NCBI GenBank assembly: GCA_903929765.1
Contig: CAIYVX010000093.1
Location: forward strand, 1-51,076
Length of the DNA: 51,076 nt
Reading direction: 5' to 3'
DNA from: an uncultured Planctomycetia bacterium
Lineage (GTDB): Bacteria > Planctomycetota > Phycisphaerae > FEN-1346 > JAACEH01
Positions 41,010 to 49,451 of the stretch are shown here, one piece after another. Both the position numbers and the translations under genes were made by a program. Every line of letters starts with the position of its first letter. Within the stretch, counting starts at the first letter, position 1. The notes below the pieces were generated by a model. The model saw nothing but the letters and a program-made list of their open reading frames with translations. It made no database searches and was not told the origin of the DNA.

Positions 41010-43182
41010 ACGCATTTTGCTCCATATGACGGCGAACCTGAGTGACGTACTGCCGGGTCGCGCCGACCGTTTCTGCGACCGTCTGAGGATCGGCCTCCGG
41101 GTCGTGCGTCAGGAGCGCTGCCGTCCACTGCCCCTTGTCGCCGCTGACGCCGGGACGATTTTTTACATAGGAGATGTAGGCCCCGGTTCTGATCTTGGCG
41201 ACCAAGCCGCGCTCGATTGCCAGGTCGAGCGTTTCCTCCGCCTTGCGTTCCGACAGGCCGAACCGCTGGCGGGCTTCGTACTTCACCGACCGTTGCGAGC
41301 ACGGATCGTTGACCGCGACGCATTGAGCGACGAAATCATCCAGCGGCGCGTCGGGAACCTTGGGCGCTTTGGGCTTCATGGCTCCCAGCAGGGCCGACGT
41401 GTCCACCTCGGTCGTGGGCACAAAGAGCGGCCACTGAAAACGCAGGGCCAGCGGCTGGATGGGCGGCCAACTGCGCACGGCGGCCTCCACGACAAACGTG
41501 CCGTTCTCCTCGTGCTGCCGCAGGACGAGGTGCGTGTCAGCGGCCCGCGACTGACTGCCGGCCCCAGCGCCGACGTCGGTCACCGATTTACCGGCCTGGT
41601 TGCCCTTGCTGGAATGGTGAATCAGGACGAAGGCGCAGCCCAGTTGGGCAGCGTAACGGTCGATCAGATTGTAAAGGCCGGCGATGGCGCCGTTGTCGTT
41701 CTCGTCGATGCCCGTCGGCAGCGTGCGGTAAAAGGCGTCGATGATGATCAGCTTGTAGTAGCCCGGTTCGATGCCCGCGAAATGCCGGCCCAGGGCTTCG
41801 AGGTCGCGCAACTGGCCGCGCAGGCTGATCACGTCGATGTTGTCGTCGTAAAGCTCGGGCGCGACCCCCATGGCCTCGCTGATGACTCGGTAGCGATAGG
41901 TGGCGGTGCTGGTGTGGAGCTCGTTGTCGATGTGCAGCACCCTGCCCTGCTCGACGGGAAAGCCGAGCCAGTCGAGGCCGGAAGCGATAGCGATGGCCAG
42001 ACTGGAGACGAGCCAGGACTTGCCGACCTTCGGCGGGGCGATGACGTTCATGGTCTCGCCCTCGCGCAGCAGGCCCCGGATCACCGGCGGGTGCAGGCCG
42101 GTGAAATCTTTGATCAGGTTACGCAGCCGCCGGACGACCAGGGGCGACTCCACGGGCGCGGGCCCGCCGGCGCTGCGCACCGCAGACGCGGCCTGGCCGA
42201 CCAGGCCGGAAATGTCCACGCTGGGGTCCGGCGGGGAATCGCTGCCGAAGCCAGCGAGGCGCAGGGCGCGGGCAGCCTTTTCGTAGCTGCCGCCGTGCTC
42301 CAGAATGGCGTAGACCGCGAACGGCGAATAGCCCTGGTTCGCTTCGAACGGCGCGGCGTTGCTGCTGAAGACATAAAAAACCTGGCCGTTGAAGGTGGCG
42401 GAGTTGCCGCCGACGGTCTTATCGGGTCGGCGCCAGTGCTCGTTATCACCGCCACGGGTGCGCTGCCAGCCGTGCTGCTCCAGGTAAGGCCGGATATCGC
42501 CGCGCTTGCTGAAATCGTCGCCCGGCCGCAAGCCGCCGGTTGGCCCCGTTTGGCCAGACGTTGGCCCCGGTTGGGCGGCGGCCGCCGGTGTGGCCCCAGT
42601 GGGAGTTCCGGTCGGCCCGTCGATGACGGGCGGCACGTATTCGTTCAGTTCGTACGCGCACCGCAGCAGGATGTCCCGCTCCTCGGCGGTGAGGACCGGC
42701 AGGTTGCACAGGTCGCCCTGAATGACTTCATAGCCGGGCGTCGGGGCGCACAAGTAAAGACCGCCCTCGCCGCGGGTTTCGATCAGGGTGACGACTTTGC
42801 CGTCTTCACCGCGCCGCTGGGCCAACTTCATGTTGCCGCAGACGTCGCCGCGGAAACAGTAGTTGACATGCCGACCGTCCCGCTGCGTCCGAGAGATAAC
42901 CAGCCGTTCGAGCAGGCCGGGCTTGGCGGCGCGGACTTTGTCGCACCAGGGGGCGAAGCGGTCCGCGCGCAGGTCGAAATCGATGAGTTCGTCGTTGCCT
43001 GAGACGGAACCGGTCAGGATGCAGAGGGCCGTCTGCTCGTTCGAGAACCAAGCGTCGACCTCGGCCGGCGTCGGCAACCGCTTCTGGAATTGTTTCCAGG
43101 GCACGGTCGGCCGCTTCAGGTCGCGCCGGGCCGGCAAGACGCACAGCCCGGCCTCAAGATATTGTCGCGCTGCGTTTTTCAT
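41008..43182 (-). CDS. Primase-polymerase + RepA/AAA_25 helicase, 724 aa
   Basis: The N-terminal AEP-type primase-polymerase domain spans about residues 5-160: VLPARRDLKRPTVPWKQFQK, DFD catalytic acids at 68-70, and the NYCFRGD and GLYLCAPTPGY motifs. After a Pro/Gly/Thr linker (190-225), a RecA-like AAA_25 domain has Walker A at 382-389 (APPKVGKS), an acidic HIDNE around 418-421, and a Walker B ending at D482 (KLIIIDAFYR). The C-terminal ~90 residues look like a winged-helix (YVTQVRRHMEQNA). It should prime and unwind phage DNA. The stop overlaps an AGTTTC repeat. Confidence 0.92.
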   Translation of the reverse strand: MKNAARQYLEAGLCVLPARRDLKRPTVPWKQFQKRLPTPAEVDAWFSNEQTALCILTGSVSGNDELIDFDLRADRFAPWCDKVRAAKPGLLERLVISRTQRDGRHVNYCFRGDVCGNMKLAQRRGEDGKVVTLIETRGEGGLYLCAPTPGYEVIQGDLCNLPVLTAEERDILLRCAYELNEYVPPVIDGPTGTPTGATPAAAAQPGPTSGQTGPTGGLRPGDDFSKRGDIRPYLEQHGWQRTRGGDNEHWRRPDKTVGGNSATFNGQVFYVFSSNAAPFEANQGYSPFAVYAILEHGGSYEKAARALRLAGFGSDSPPDPSVDISGLVGQAASAVRSAGGPAPVESPLVVRRLRNLIKDFTGLHPPVIRGLLREGETMNVIAPPKVGKSWLVSSLAIAIASGLDWLGFPVEQGRVLHIDNELHTSTATYRYRVISEAMGVAPELYDDNIDVISLRGQLRDLEALGRHFAGIEPGYYKLIIIDAFYRTLPTGIDENDNGAIAGLYNLIDRYAAQLGCAFVLIHHSSKGNQAGKSVTDVGAGAGSQSRAADTHLVLRQHEENGTFVVEAAVRSWPPIQPLALRFQWPLFVPTTEVDTSALLGAMKPKAPKVPDAPLDDFVAQCVAVNDPCSQRSVKYEARQRFGLSERKAEETLDLAIERGLVAKIRTGAYISYVKNRPGVSGDKGQWTAALLTHDPEADPQTVAETVGATRQYVTQVRRHMEQNA

Positions 43183-43386
43183 TCAGGCCCCTTGGCCGGA
43201 GGACGGAACCACATCGGAGATTTCCACCGCGTGGCAGGTCGGGAAGCAGAGTGACCGTTTATGCCAAACCGACCCCTGCTCATTGGCGACGCAGCGCCTC
43301 CGCATGGACTCGCTGCAATAATGCAGCGAATCGCCGTTGTCCATCTGCCCCCACTCCGCTTCCGCCACGTATGTGTAGGCGATCAT
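43183..43386 (-). CDS. Unknown small phage protein, Cys-rich, 67 aa
   Basis: It ends directly before the primase ATG (stop 43183-43185). The sequence (MIAYTYVAEAEWGQMDNGDS, then LHYCSESMRRRCVANEQGSV with CFPTCHAVEISDVVP) has four cysteines and a histidine, a possible zinc site. No family is recognised. Support comes from adjacency and the ordinary phage-gene look of the sequence. Confidence 0.55.
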   Translation of the reverse strand: MIAYTYVAEAEWGQMDNGDSLHYCSESMRRRCVANEQGSVWHKRSLCFPTCHAVEISDVVPSSGQGA

Positions 43387-43459
43387 GCTTTGCCTCCTTC
43401 ATCGTTGACCGGTCCAGATCGTCGCTCCCCCCGAAAGAGGAGCGGCAATGCGGGCCCGC

Positions 43460-43903
43460 CTATCTCGGCGACTGGTCGACTGCGGGAATCGGCGGGTTGG
43501 TTCTCAGGCGGTTGGCCTCCAGGATCGGCAGCCCGGCCTCGGTCGGGATGTAGATGACCTGGTGCTCCTTGCTGTTCTCCAGATTCTGAATCCAGAGGTA
43601 GCGCAGATAGGCTTCGTTACCTTTCAGGCTGTCGCCGATGATCTTGTTGGCCTTGGCGGCGCCCTCGGCGCGGAGCACGTCGGCGTCCGCCAGCAACTTC
43701 GCCGACTCCATCTTGGCCTTGGCCTCGGCGACGGCCACTTCCTTGCCGGCCTGGGCGTGCGCCAACAACGACTCGCCCGCGAGCCGCTGTTCGTAAACGC
43801 CGTACTGCGGCAAGCCCCACATGCCCAACACGATGATCGCGGCGACAATCAGCACGAGGCCCGCGATGACCCCTACAAACAGCCCATCTCCCTTAGCAGC
43901 CAT
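43460..43903 (-). CDS. SPFH/band-7-like small membrane protein, 147 aa
   Basis: The start is taken as ATG 43903, with AAAGGGG upstream (an in-frame GTG at 43909 is possible). An N-terminal TM helix (LFVGVIAGLVLIVAAIIVLG) is followed by a coiled coil: YEQRLAGESLLAHAQAGKEV, then AKAKMESAKLLADADVLRAE and GAAKANKIIGDSLKGNEAYL, the pattern at the end of SPFH (stomatin/HflK/C) proteins, without the whole SPFH core. In phages such proteins are reported as membrane-associated factors; a role in protecting from HflB/FtsH-like proteolysis or membrane organisation is speculation. Confidence 0.7.
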   Translation of the reverse strand: MAAKGDGLFVGVIAGLVLIVAAIIVLGMWGLPQYGVYEQRLAGESLLAHAQAGKEVAVAEAKAKMESAKLLADADVLRAEGAAKANKIIGDSLKGNEAYLRYLWIQNLENSKEHQVIYIPTEAGLPILEANRLRTNPPIPAVDQSPR

Positions 43904-43940
43904 AGGCACAGCCCCTTTCTTGCCACCTTCGTGGCGTTGG

Positions 43941-46673
43941 TTAAAATGGAATCAGGTCATCATCCGCCGGCACATACTCCGGTTCGGCCGCGCGCACTGG
44001 CTGCGGACCGAGGCGATAGTTGACGATCCGGTCGTATTTCTCGCCGGACACATGCCGCACGGTGACCGCCAGCGTGGGGGCCAGACCGCCGGACTGGGCC
44101 ACGCCAACCGCCTCTTCAGCCGACTCCGGCGCCGGCTCGCCCGACCGCGCCCGCCACCACCCCTCGGCCTTGCCACGAGCGTAGCCCTCGTGCTCGAAAC
44201 AGACCCACTCGCTGACGAACTCGTTCAGGCTGAAGTAATAGTCGACCCGCATGGTGCGGGGATGAGCTTCGTCGGTGCCGCGTTTCTGGTGAACACGGTA
44301 GACGACGTCGAGCACCTCGCGCTCCGTCGTCGTGACCTGGCCCGACAGGATGCCTTCGGTCGTGGCCTGCTGATCGTGTTTCTCCCGCTCCGGCGGCGGG
44401 AACTCATGTCCGCACTCGGGGCAGACGGCATAGGCGGCGTGAATCAGGGCCTGGCACTTCGGGCACTCCTTAGCCGGCGCTTCGCCGGAACCCCCGTCGC
44501 GATCTTTGAACTTCAGGGCATCAACCGGACCATGACGCAGAATGTTGCCGCCGAAATCGAGGACGAGACAGTCGGTCTTGCCGGGATGCAGCCGAAAACC
44601 GCGGCCGACCATCTGGTAATAGAGGCCCGGCGAATTCGTCGGGCGCAGCAGCGCCACGCAGTCGATGTTCGGGGCGTCGAAGCCGGTCGTCAGCACGTTG
44701 ACGTTGACCAGGTACTTGAGGCCCCCGTCGCGGAACCGCTGCAGCGTTTCGGCCCGTTCGAACGGCAAGGTCTCCCCGCAGACGAACCCGCACTCACGGC
44801 TCATGCCCCTCAGCACTCGCTGCACGTGCTGGGCATGCTGTACGCCGGCGGCAAAGATCAATGTCGAATGGCGGTCGGCGGTCTGGTCCACAATCTCGCG
44901 GCAGGCCGAGTAGACCAACTTGTCGTCGTCCATCAGGGCTTCGACCTCGCCGGCGACAAACTCGCCGCCGCGCAGGTGCAGCCCCGAGGTGTCGGCCTTC
45001 AGGCTCCCGGCCTTGCTCCGCAGCGGGCAGAGAAAGCCCTGGACGATCAGCTCACGCACCCCCACTTCGTAGCAGACCTCATTCAGCAGATTCTCCGGGC
45101 CGCAGATCAGGCCGGAGCTCATGCGATACGGTGTCGCCGTCAGACCTATCAGCCGCACGTTGGGGTTGAGCGCCTTGGCCTCAGCCAGAAACGTCCGGTA
45201 CATCCCCTCCCCGTCGGGCGGCACCATGTGAACTTCGTCGATCAGAACGATGTCGAAGCGGTCGAGTTCCGCGGCGCGGCGATAGACGCTCTGAATGCCG
45301 GCCACGATGATCGGGTGGTCGCGGTCGCGGCTCTTCAATCCGGCGGAATAGACGCCGATCTTCATCCACAGGTCCGGCGCCATCGTGTGCAACTTGTCCA
45401 CCGCCTGCTCGAGGAGTTCCTTCACGTGAGCGAGGATCAGGACCCGGCCGTCCCACTTCTCGACCACGTCGCGGCAGATCGTGGCCATGACCGGGGTCTT
45501 TCCGCTATTGTGGTGGACCATGAAGTAGCCATCGAGGTATAGGTGGTCGCCTTCCAGAAGGAAGCCGTAGTATGGCCCGACTCCCACAGGCTCAATTTTG
45601 AACCCGGTTCGCAGGACGGACTTTTTTTGCTTGCGAGCGGCGGGCTGCCGTCTGGCCAGGCGACACGGTACCTCGGTGAAATCACCCCAGATCGACACCC
45701 TAAAATACCAACCGCCCGCGCCGGTCTGGCACGAGCAGTATTTTTCTGTGCAATGCGCGGCGAACCCCAGGCTGCGCACCAGGAACATGAGGTCCGTCGC
45801 CAATTCACGCGACTGGGTGATATAGTCGCCGCCGCTCTTGTTGGCGGAACCGTCGCTGTCCATGAGGCCCGCCAAGAGTGACAGACGGTCGGACCGAGGG
45901 GCCGCCAGGTAGGCGTGGGGAATGAATTTGGTCGCCGAGCACCGGCCGGCCAGGTCCAGAGCAGCCAGGGCCTCGGTGACGACGTTGTACTTACCGACGC
46001 TACGGACCAGCGTGTACGTGGGACACCGGTCACCGTTGGCATTGACGCTGGTTTCACAGCCGAGGAAACGAGCATATTCATCCCAGGCATCGGCTACGGC
46101 GTCGTCCGCCGTAGTCAAATCCACCGTTCCTTCAGTGAATCCCCCGTCGCCAAGCAACAGGCCAAGGATGTACGGTGGAACTGGCAAGTTGGGCCGCAGG
46201 TCGAAGTTTACAGGCACATGGTAGAGCTTGCGCAGGTGCCGCCATGATTTCGACTTGGCGAGATAGTCCGTGACCGAGACGTTGTCAACCTCGCCGCCAC
46301 GTTTCTGGCACGGGAACTCGTCTTTGCCTTCGCTCGTGCAGACCAACGACAGGACGTGGTCCGCATTGACCACAAAAGGTTCTCCGCGATGAGGCGTGAT
46401 CTTGTAGAGTTGGCCTTCGCCGCGACAGAGATTCAGCACCCGGCGCGACTGGCTGTCCGGCCCCATGAGCAGGTCGCCAACCATGACGCTCTCGACCGGC
46501 TTGACCGTCCCGTCAAACATCAGAATCGGGTGCCCCGGCGCATGGCATGCCGTTGGAAGCACCACGCACGGGTGGTTATCCCGACGGCGCAGGTGATCGT
46601 AAACGGCGGCGACCGCCTCCTCTTGATAGGGCCGCAGCGTGATGGCGGCGGATGGCAAGACTGGACTGGTCAT
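43941..46673 (-). CDS. Superfamily II DEAD/DEAH helicase interrupted by an intein
   Basis: ATG 46673 overlaps the previous stop (ATGA). The 910-aa precursor has extein N-part residues 1-42 (ITLRPYQEEAVAAVYDHLRR, then VVLPTA), an intein at 43-389 and the extein C-part from 390 (SGKTPVMATI...). After splicing the helicase has 563 aa, with the P-loop PTASGKT rejoined, a DEVH box (LIDEVHMVPP), GLTATP, and TGFDAPNIDCVALLRPT plus QMVGRGFRLHPGKTDC. A zinc ribbon (CPKCQALIHAAYAVCPECG) and a C-terminal DNA-binding tail follow. Likely a replication or recombination helicase. The first P-loop residue is A where many SF2 enzymes have G. Confidence 0.95.
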   Translation of the reverse strand: MTSPVLPSAAITLRPYQEEAVAAVYDHLRRRDNHPCVVLPTACHAPGHPILMFDGTVKPVESVMVGDLLMGPDSQSRRVLNLCRGEGQLYKITPHRGEPFVVNADHVLSLVCTSEGKDEFPCQKRGGEVDNVSVTDYLAKSKSWRHLRKLYHVPVNFDLRPNLPVPPYILGLLLGDGGFTEGTVDLTTADDAVADAWDEYARFLGCETSVNANGDRCPTYTLVRSVGKYNVVTEALAALDLAGRCSATKFIPHAYLAAPRSDRLSLLAGLMDSDGSANKSGGDYITQSRELATDLMFLVRSLGFAAHCTEKYCSCQTGAGGWYFRVSIWGDFTEVPCRLARRQPAARKQKKSVLRTGFKIEPVGVGPYYGFLLEGDHLYLDGYFMVHHNSGKTPVMATICRDVVEKWDGRVLILAHVKELLEQAVDKLHTMAPDLWMKIGVYSAGLKSRDRDHPIIVAGIQSVYRRAAELDRFDIVLIDEVHMVPPDGEGMYRTFLAEAKALNPNVRLIGLTATPYRMSSGLICGPENLLNEVCYEVGVRELIVQGFLCPLRSKAGSLKADTSGLHLRGGEFVAGEVEALMDDDKLVYSACREIVDQTADRHSTLIFAAGVQHAQHVQRVLRGMSRECGFVCGETLPFERAETLQRFRDGGLKYLVNVNVLTTGFDAPNIDCVALLRPTNSPGLYYQMVGRGFRLHPGKTDCLVLDFGGNILRHGPVDALKFKDRDGGSGEAPAKECPKCQALIHAAYAVCPECGHEFPPPEREKHDQQATTEGILSGQVTTTEREVLDVVYRVHQKRGTDEAHPRTMRVDYYFSLNEFVSEWVCFEHEGYARGKAEGWWRARSGEPAPESAEEAVGVAQSGGLAPTLAVTVRHVSGEKYDRIVNYRLGPQPVRAAEPEYVPADDDLIPF
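45507..46547 (-). mobile_element. Intein with LAGLIDADG homing-endonuclease motifs (347 aa), within the helicase P-loop
   Basis: It begins with C1 (CHAPGHPILMFDGTVKPVES) and ends with GYFMVHHN followed by extein S, as required for splicing (C1, penultimate H, N-terminal splice residue N, +1 S). Block B is GEPFVVNADHVLSLV (H at 64). Two LAGLIDADG-type motifs are visible: YILGLLLGDGGF (about 126-137) and SLLAGLMDSDGS (223-234). Block F, YYGFLLEGDHLYLDGYFMV, is normal. It is inserted exactly between TA and SGKT. A frame-intact endonuclease suggests a recent arrival or active homing. Confidence 0.96.
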
Positions 46674-46876
46674 CCCAACACCTCGTCGTTTTCCAGGTCG
46701 GGAATGTGGTCGCCGTTCTCGCGCACGGTGAAACACTCCTCGCAGAGCCAGACCATCTCGGTCTCGTCGAAGTTGTAGTACAGGAACGGGTCGGGTCCGT
46801 GCTTACAGTCCCGCTCCTGTTTACAGAACTGACATTTCCGGCGCACCGTTCTCTTCTTGTTCCACATTGCAATCAC
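46670..46876 (-). CDS. Small zinc-binding protein, 68 aa
   Basis: GTG 46876 overlaps the phosphoesterase stop (GTGA); ATG 46867 is the alternative. It encodes NKKRTVRRKCQFCKQERDCK, then HGPDPFLYYNF and VWLCEECFTVRENGDH, so CxxC and CxxC pairs spaced ~30 residues apart with an added Cys-His. It likely binds a metal. No family is named. Small zinc proteins next to phage helicases are common and of unknown role. Confidence 0.7.
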   Translation of the reverse strand: MIAMWNKKRTVRRKCQFCKQERDCKHGPDPFLYYNFDETEMVWLCEECFTVRENGDHIPDLENDEVLG

Positions 46877-47643
46877 GCCGCCACCTCCGTTCCATCCGGC
46901 AGAATGCACCGGTTGTCCATGATCGGAATCGTGTAGAGTGTGTCGCTGCGCCGCCCCAGGTAGCCGAGGATGAAGGCGTTGATCCACTCCACTGGCCGGC
47001 CCGTGCCATAGAGCGGAATCGGGTTGCAGAGACAGCCGCACGACCGGGCCTGGATCACTCGGCCGGGCAACCAGATGTTCTGAATGATGCTGGCGTCGGC
47101 CCGATGCGTGTGGCCGTGGATGACGCTCTTGCCTTGGCTGATCTGGAGGTGATTCTTCGTCGCGTGCCGGGCATACGACCAACCATGAACGGCGATGATC
47201 CGCGAGTTGATCGCATAATGCGGATACCGCCCGTCAACGGAGCCGTAACGCACATAGCTGAACCTGGTGCGCCCCTTGGCCAGTTGCATCCGGGGCGCGA
47301 GCATCGAGTAGGCCCCCCGCCCTTCAGCCGTGGCGGCTGCCCAGCGGTCGAGGCGATACTCGTGGTTGCCCTCGACCAGCACCAGGCGGCCGCAAGCGGC
47401 CTGCAGACGGTCCAGCAAGACGTTGGCTTGGCGCAGATCCTCGTGATAATTCGTCTCCGGCATGCCGTGCGTCGGCGGATGCACGGAGAACTGGCCGCAG
47501 TCCAAGAGGTCGCCCAGACAGACGATCAGTTCAGGCCGGACGCGTTCGGCCACCCGGCAGAAAATCTCGACCGTCCGCCGGTTCTGGTGCGGGATGTGGA
47601 CGTCGCCGAAGGCCAGCATGGTTTTGCTGTGGGCCTTCGCCAT
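46873..47643 (-). CDS. Calcineurin-like metallophosphoesterase, 256 aa
   Basis: The start ATG 47643 overlaps the stop of the DUF4406 gene by one base (TAATG). Metal motifs are visible in order: GDVHIP (about 13-18), GDLLD (about 44-48), GNHE (about 95-98), and HGWSYA with IHGHTHRAD (about 150-185). The family cleaves phosphodiesters or phosphomonoesters; phage members may act on DNA ends, cyclic nucleotides or nucleotides. The C-terminal half carries a Cys-rich CGCLCNP stretch. It lies in the nucleotide/recombination part of the early operon. Confidence 0.9.
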   Translation of the reverse strand: MAKAHSKTMLAFGDVHIPHQNRRTVEIFCRVAERVRPELIVCLGDLLDCGQFSVHPPTHGMPETNYHEDLRQANVLLDRLQAACGRLVLVEGNHEYRLDRWAAATAEGRGAYSMLAPRMQLAKGRTRFSYVRYGSVDGRYPHYAINSRIIAVHGWSYARHATKNHLQISQGKSVIHGHTHRADASIIQNIWLPGRVIQARSCGCLCNPIPLYGTGRPVEWINAFILGYLGRRSDTLYTIPIMDNRCILPDGTEVAA

Positions 47644-48302
47644 TACTCGTCCCCCGCCACCATCGCCGCCGTGCGCGCGTAACCCGCGATGTCCACCAGG
47701 TTGTCCCGTTTGTACCGGTGGCTCTGGCGGGCCAGTTTGACTGCGATCATGCACAACGGCACGTCGGCGGCGGTGACCTCCACATCCTCGCGCAGCTTGC
47801 CGGACAGAATGCCCGTCCACATCAGCGCCGTCCGGGCGAAATCATCACTGGGATGGCCATAGTCGGCGTGCCGCGCCCCGTCGGTGATGCGCGTGGCCTC
47901 CGCCAACACCGACTCGGGGGCCGCTTCCTGCGATTCCGTAACGAGCCGGAGTTGATGCAGGCTGACCGAGGGCACGGGCGGGTTTTCCAGAGGCTGGAAC
48001 GTTTCGGCGTCGAACACCAGCAGGCCGATCTCGCGGGCCATCAGGTACTCCAGTTTCGCCCCGTGCGAGTTTTCCCAGCCGGGCAACATGACGACGGCCT
48101 GGCACTGCGCCAGCAGAATCATGTCGGCGCGGAGGTAGCTCGCGCGGGGCAGGTCGGTACGGCCGCCGAAACTTTCGGCCGGGTTGATCGCCTCCGCCCC
48201 GGCCTGCCGCAGCCGCGCCGCGACCGCGTGGAACGCGGGGAAGTTGAACGCCGGCCGGCCCGTCATCGGGCCGGCGATATAGACTCTCAGTCTGGTCTGC
48301 AT
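47643..48302 (-). CDS. DUF4406 + DUF6378-like fusion protein, 219 aa
   Basis: The N-terminal ~105 residues match DUF4406 (nucleoside 2-deoxyribosyltransferase-like): VYIAGPMTGRPAFNFPAFHA, then INPAESFGG and ADMILLAQCQAVVMLPGWEN followed by SHGAKLEYLMA. The C-terminal ~90 residues (AEATRITDGARHADYGHPSD, then MIAVKLARQSHRYKRDNLVD) match DUF6378, common in phages. The fusion suggests nucleotide metabolism. The E in HGAKLEY is at the enzyme's nucleophile position. A ribosyl-transferring activity on deoxynucleotides is possible but unproven. Confidence 0.85.
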   Translation of the reverse strand: MQTRLRVYIAGPMTGRPAFNFPAFHAVAARLRQAGAEAINPAESFGGRTDLPRASYLRADMILLAQCQAVVMLPGWENSHGAKLEYLMAREIGLLVFDAETFQPLENPPVPSVSLHQLRLVTESQEAAPESVLAEATRITDGARHADYGHPSDDFARTALMWTGILSGKLREDVEVTAADVPLCMIAVKLARQSHRYKRDNLVDIAGYARTAAMVAGDE

Positions 48303-48695
48303 TCAGTTGTTCTCCCAAGGTCCTCCGCACAGCGGGCAGCGGTGCAGAGGAAGGTCTGTGATTTCGATTTCCAGTTTTCCGTTTTCCATTCGCTCACGCC
48401 GTCGCGTGATCAGCAGGTCGATCTGGCTGTCGTCGAGATAGACGCCACCATGCTCCAAGGCGTCGAGCACCGGCTTCTGGATGTTGTCCAGATCACGCCG
48501 CCGCCGGTCGGGCGGAAAGGCGTCCATCGCCAGGGCGATCCGGCCGCCGGCCGGGGGCTTTCGGGGGCCGCCCCCGGCCAGCAGGGCGCAGACGTTCGCC
48601 CGGAACGTCCGCCCCGCCTGACTGATCACCGTCCTCCCCCGAAAATTCCGCCAGTAGTGATTCACACTCGGGGGATAGGGAAGCTCGATGGTCAT
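48303..48695 (-). CDS. rusA: RusA-type Holliday-junction resolvase with a C-terminal zinc motif, 130 aa
   Basis: The protein starts MTIELPYPPSVNHYWRNFRG and has the RusA catalytic set: PPDRRRRDLDNIQKPVLDAL (D residues of the metal site), followed by YLDDSQIDLL. It should cut four-way junctions arising in phage recombination and replication. The C-terminal LHRCPLCGGPWENN adds a CxxC that is not part of typical RusA. Its 5' 203 bp overlap an upstream frame. Confidence 0.92.
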   Translation of the reverse strand: MTIELPYPPSVNHYWRNFRGRTVISQAGRTFRANVCALLAGGGPRKPPAGGRIALAMDAFPPDRRRRDLDNIQKPVLDALEHGGVYLDDSQIDLLITRRRERMENGKLEIEITDLPLHRCPLCGGPWENN

Positions 48696-48978
48696 GCGGC
48701 GTTTCCTCCAAGGGGATCTCGTCCATCAGGTCGCCGCTCTCCCGTTCCTCACGCCACTCCTGGAGACGGTCGAGTTCCATTTCGGCCTCCTCGCGGCTTT
48801 CAAACTCCTGACGGCCGTCGAAATCTTTCGTCCAGAGCAGGCCCTCGAACGGCTCATCGCTCATCCAATGGCCGAACTCCGGATCGTAGATGCAGTAAAA
48901 GGTGCGACCGACTTTTCCGTCCCACGTCTCGACAATCTCGACAATACGCTCGCCACTCTCCTCGACTATGGTGATCAT
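48493..48978 (-). CDS. Unknown protein, 161 aa, with a 203-bp overlap into rusA
   Basis: The ATG at 48978 (MITIVEESGERIVEIVETWD) is well spaced after the DUF669 gene's stop. The first ~105 residues are acidic and normal-looking (YCIYDPEFGHWMSDEPFEGL, then FDGRQEFESREEAEMELDRL). The last ~65 residues read in a second frame over rusA and are Gly/Arg/Pro-rich, as expected of non-selected overlap. Either a long natural overlap or a lost stop near the rusA start. No family is recognised. Confidence 0.55.
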   Translation of the reverse strand: MITIVEESGERIVEIVETWDGKVGRTFYCIYDPEFGHWMSDEPFEGLLWTKDFDGRQEFESREEAEMELDRLQEWREERESGDLMDEIPLEETPHDHRASLSPECESLLAEFSGEDGDQSGGADVPGERLRPAGRGRPPKAPGRRPDRPGDGRLSARPAAA

Positions 48979-48992
48979 TGCGTTGGGCTCCT

Positions 48993-49451
48993 CTACCGCC
49001 GCCACGGCGGCGTGTTGTCCGTCGGCGCCGCCTGCTGCGGCTTCCCGACGGCGGTTTCTTTCTTGGCGTAGCCCTTGACCTCGTTGGCCAGGTCGCCGTT
49101 GTCCTCGCGCTTCTTCAGCTTCACCGTGATCACCAGCGGAATGTTGTGCAGCTCGACCGACTCGTGGAGCACCATGACGCCGACGGCGCGGCAGATGGCC
49201 GAAAGGTTGGCCTCGGCGATCTCCACCGCCTTTTTGCTCGGGATGTTCAGGCACAGCCGGTCCCAGACCTTGCGGTCCTTGAACTTGCCCTCAAGGACGG
49301 TGAACTCGATTTCCAGGTAGCTGCCGGCGCCGTCCTTGGTCGGCTTCATCTCGGTGCCGGTGATGGCGGCCAGGTATTTCCCCGCCGGCAGCGGGTCAAA
49401 GGTGCTGCGGGGTTCTACTTTGTTCGCGTCAAAGCCGTTCATGTTAGCCAT
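48993..49451 (-). CDS. DUF669 family phage protein, 152 aa
   Basis: Start ATG 49451 (MANMNGFDANKVEPRSTFDP). DUF669 pattern: FDPLPAGKYLAAITGTEMKP then SYLEIEFTVLEGKFKDRKVW with LNIPSKKAVEIAEANLSAIC. The C-terminal KPQQAAPTDNTPPW resembles the acidic/aromatic tail of single-stranded DNA-binding proteins. DUF669 genes sit in phage recombination operons beside a RecA-like ATPase and exonuclease, as here; a ssDNA-binding role is the usual guess. It overlaps the upstream stop by 8 bp. Confidence 0.88.
   Translation of the reverse strand: MANMNGFDANKVEPRSTFDPLPAGKYLAAITGTEMKPTKDGAGSYLEIEFTVLEGKFKDRKVWDRLCLNIPSKKAVEIAEANLSAICRAVGVMVLHESVELHNIPLVITVKLKKREDNGDLANEVKGYAKKETAVGKPQQAAPTDNTPPWRR

Noticed and set aside
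40963-43002. 679-codon plus-strand frame opposite the primase-polymerase
   Set aside because: It is the antisense of a gene with clear catalytic motifs; high GC leaves the reverse frame open. No domain is seen in it.
43821-45542. 573-codon plus-strand frame opposite the helicase
   Set aside because: Antisense shadow of the helicase extein and intein; no motifs.
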